The notes under the pieces were generated by a model that saw only the letters and a program-made list of their open reading frames with translations, was not told the origin of the DNA and ran no database searches. Shown here one piece after another: positions 4,647-5,997 of a stretch of DNA of 5,997 bases. The stretch's first letter is position 1, and every line of letters begins with the position of its first letter. This DNA is from Stomatobaculum longum (GTDB lineage: Bacteria > Bacillota > Clostridia > Lachnospirales > Lachnospiraceae). The stretch lies in contig CAJPKN010000094.1 of the NCBI GenBank assembly GCA_905370385.1, positions 1 through 5,997 of the forward strand, in the 5' to 3' direction. Position numbers and translations under genes: made by a program.

Positions 4647-5997
4647 ATGCAGGAGCACAAGGATCCCAAGCAGCCCAAACTGCTGATTCCCAATCTGTAC
4701 TTTGTGATTCTTCTGATCACTCTGTTCTTGAATGCGGTCATTGTGCCGCAGTTGCAAAACGCAAGGATCAAAGAAGTTTCTTACAATGTCTTCATGGACC
4801 TGACCTCCCAACAGAAAATCGATAAAGTTCAGGTCGATTCGAATCAAATTATCTTCACCGAGAAGGGACAGAACGCCATCTATAAGACCGGCGTCATGAC
4901 GGACCCGGATCTCACCCAGCGTCTTTACAACGCGGGCGCAGACTTCCGTACCGACATTGTTCACGTGCAGACGCCCATGGAGAAGCTGCTCTACAACTGG
5001 GTAATCCCGATTGTCATCATGATAATCTTCTGGCAGTTTCTAAGCCGTCAACTCGGTTCCCTCACTTCCAAAATGAGCGGAGGTCTCGGCGGCGGCAGCC
5101 CCTTCGGCAACTTCGGCAAGAGCAACGTAAAGGAGTATGTGCAGTCCACGGACGGCATCCACTTCCACGATGTGGCAGGCGAGGATGAAGCAAAAGAAAG
5201 TCTGCAAGAGATTGTGCAGTACTTAAAAGATCCGAGCCAATACACCGCAATCGGCGCGCAGATGCCGAAGGGTATCCTGCTTGTGGGACCGCCCGGAACA
5301 GGTAAGACCCTGCTCGCAAAGGCGGTCGCCGGAGAGTCCAATGTCCCCTTCTTCTCGATTTCCGGTTCGGAATTTGTCGAGATGTTTGTGGGCATGGGCG
5401 CCTCAAAGGTGCGCGACCTCTTCCAGCAGGCCAAGGCGAAATCCCCCTGCATTGTCTTTATCGACGAGATCGATGCCATCGGCGGAAAGCGTTCCGCGGG
5501 CTCCTTCGGCGGAAACGACGAGCGCGAGCAGACCCTGAACCAGCTGCTCACCGAGATGGACGGCTTCGAGGGAAACTCGGGCGTCATCATACTTGCGGCG
5601 ACCAATCGCCCCGAATCTCTGGACCCGGCACTCCTTCGCCCCGGCCGCTTTGACCGCCGTATTCCTGTGGAACTCCCGGATTTAAAGGGCAGAGAAGAAA
5701 TACTCAAGGTGCACGCAAAGAAGGTGCGCCTCGCGGACAATGTAAACTTCCACACGATTGCGCGCATGGCCTCCGGTGCATCCGGTGCCGAGCTCGCAAA
5801 CATCATCAACGAGGCAGCGCTCCGCGCGGTCCGAAGCGGCCGCAAGGTTGCAAATCAGCAGGACCTCGAAGAGAGCGTGGAGACCGTCATCGCGGGCTAC
5901 CAGAAGAAAAACGCAGTGCTGACCGACAAGGAAAAGGCGACCGTTGCCTACCATGAGATTGGTCACGCTTTGGTCGCAGCCCTGCAGAGTCACTCCG
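4647..5997 (+). CDS. ftsH: ATP-dependent zinc metalloprotease FtsH, 3' part outside window
   Basis: FtsH is a membrane-anchored hexameric AAA+ protease that extracts and degrades damaged membrane proteins and selected regulators. 450 codons are visible; full FtsH has about 600-700. The order is a short polar N-terminus, membrane helix 1 (about 13-34), an extracytoplasmic region of about 80 residues, membrane helix 2 (about 118-136), a Gly-rich linker, then the AAA+ domain. This has Walker A GPPGTGKT (214-221), pore loop FVGMG, Walker B IVFIDEID (269-276), the second region of homology [20 protein letters not shown] (318-337, with arginine fingers R331 and R334), and a helical subdomain. The zinc-binding HEIGH motif is at 436-440, with Ile where many FtsH proteins have Ala. 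The distal metal ligand lies off the window. ATG 4647 is preceded by AAAGGAG (4634-4640) at 6 nt. It appears to start its own transcription unit, since a strong terminator lies upstream. Confidence 0.97.
   Translation, partial: MQEHKDPKQPKLLIPNLYFVILLITLFLNAVIVPQLQNARIKEVSYNVFMDLTSQQKIDKVQVDSNQIIFTEKGQNAIYKTGVMTDPDLTQRLYNAGADFRTDIVHVQTPMEKLLYNWVIPIVIMIIFWQFLSRQLGSLTSKMSGGLGGGSPFGNFGKSNVKEYVQSTDGIHFHDVAGEDEAKESLQEIVQYLKDPSQYTAIGAQMPKGILLVGPPGTGKTLLAKAVAGESNVPFFSISGSEFVEMFVGMGASKVRDLFQQAKAKSPCIVFIDEIDAIGGKRSAGSFGGNDEREQTLNQLLTEMDGFEGNSGVIILAATNRPESLDPALLRPGRFDRRIPVELPDLKGREEILKVHAKKVRLADNVNFHTIARMASGASGAELANIINEAALRAVRSGRKVANQQDLEESVETVIAGYQKKNAVLTDKEKATVAYHEIGHALVAALQSHS

Noticed and set aside
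4271..4825. 184-codon plus-strand frame from TTG 4271 that overlaps the ftsH start
   Set aside because: No ribosome binding site, low-complexity sequence from the pyrimidine tract, and its last part is an out-of-frame reading of ftsH.
5048..5845. 265-codon minus-strand open frame opposite ftsH
   Set aside because: It is antisense to the conserved FtsH AAA+ domain; its Ser/Pro/Arg-rich product mirrors the sense codons and shows no family features.

Overview
The window looks like ordinary chromosome from a moderately high-GC Firmicute. A clostridial, Lachnospiraceae-like bacterium fits best. This rests on sigma-A-type promoters with 16-17 bp spacers, strong AGGAGG-type ribosome binding sites, an EF-G-2-type GTPase, a TyrA with a C-terminal ACT domain next to a class II AroA, and a tRNA gene without an encoded CCA. 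The genus cannot be fixed from the sequence alone.

Layout. (1) From 1436 down to the left edge, on the minus strand, lies the N-terminal two thirds of a paralogous translation GTPase (EF-G-2/FusA2-like). (2) Positions 1437-1621 are a compact divergent intergenic region with one recognisable promoter per direction, both with a TAGAAT -10 box. (3) On the plus strand, tyrA (1622-2710) and aroA (2754-4043) form a two-gene aromatic amino acid operon. AroA makes EPSP on the way to chorismate. TyrA oxidises prephenate (or arogenate) on the tyrosine branch and carries an ACT domain, probably for feedback control. (4) A tRNA-Val(CAC) gene (4120-4193) has its own extended -10 promoter and a strong intrinsic terminator (4199-4231). 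(5) A gap of about 415 bp follows, dominated by a roughly 300 bp polypyrimidine tract of extreme strand asymmetry (about 81% C+T on the plus strand). It has no convincing gene. (6) The membrane AAA+ metalloprotease ftsH starts at 4647 and runs off the right edge just after its HEIGH zinc motif.

The gene content is housekeeping, with no mobile element, CRISPR array or phage signature. The main unexplained element is the C/T-rich, G-poor tract before ftsH. It could be an unusually long ftsH leader, a Rho loading region, or neutral sequence with a skewed mutational history. Smaller points are the degenerate guanine-recognition motif of the EF-G paralogue, the non-acidic cofactor loop of TyrA, the very short tyrA leader, and the lack of a visible terminator between aroA and the tRNA gene.
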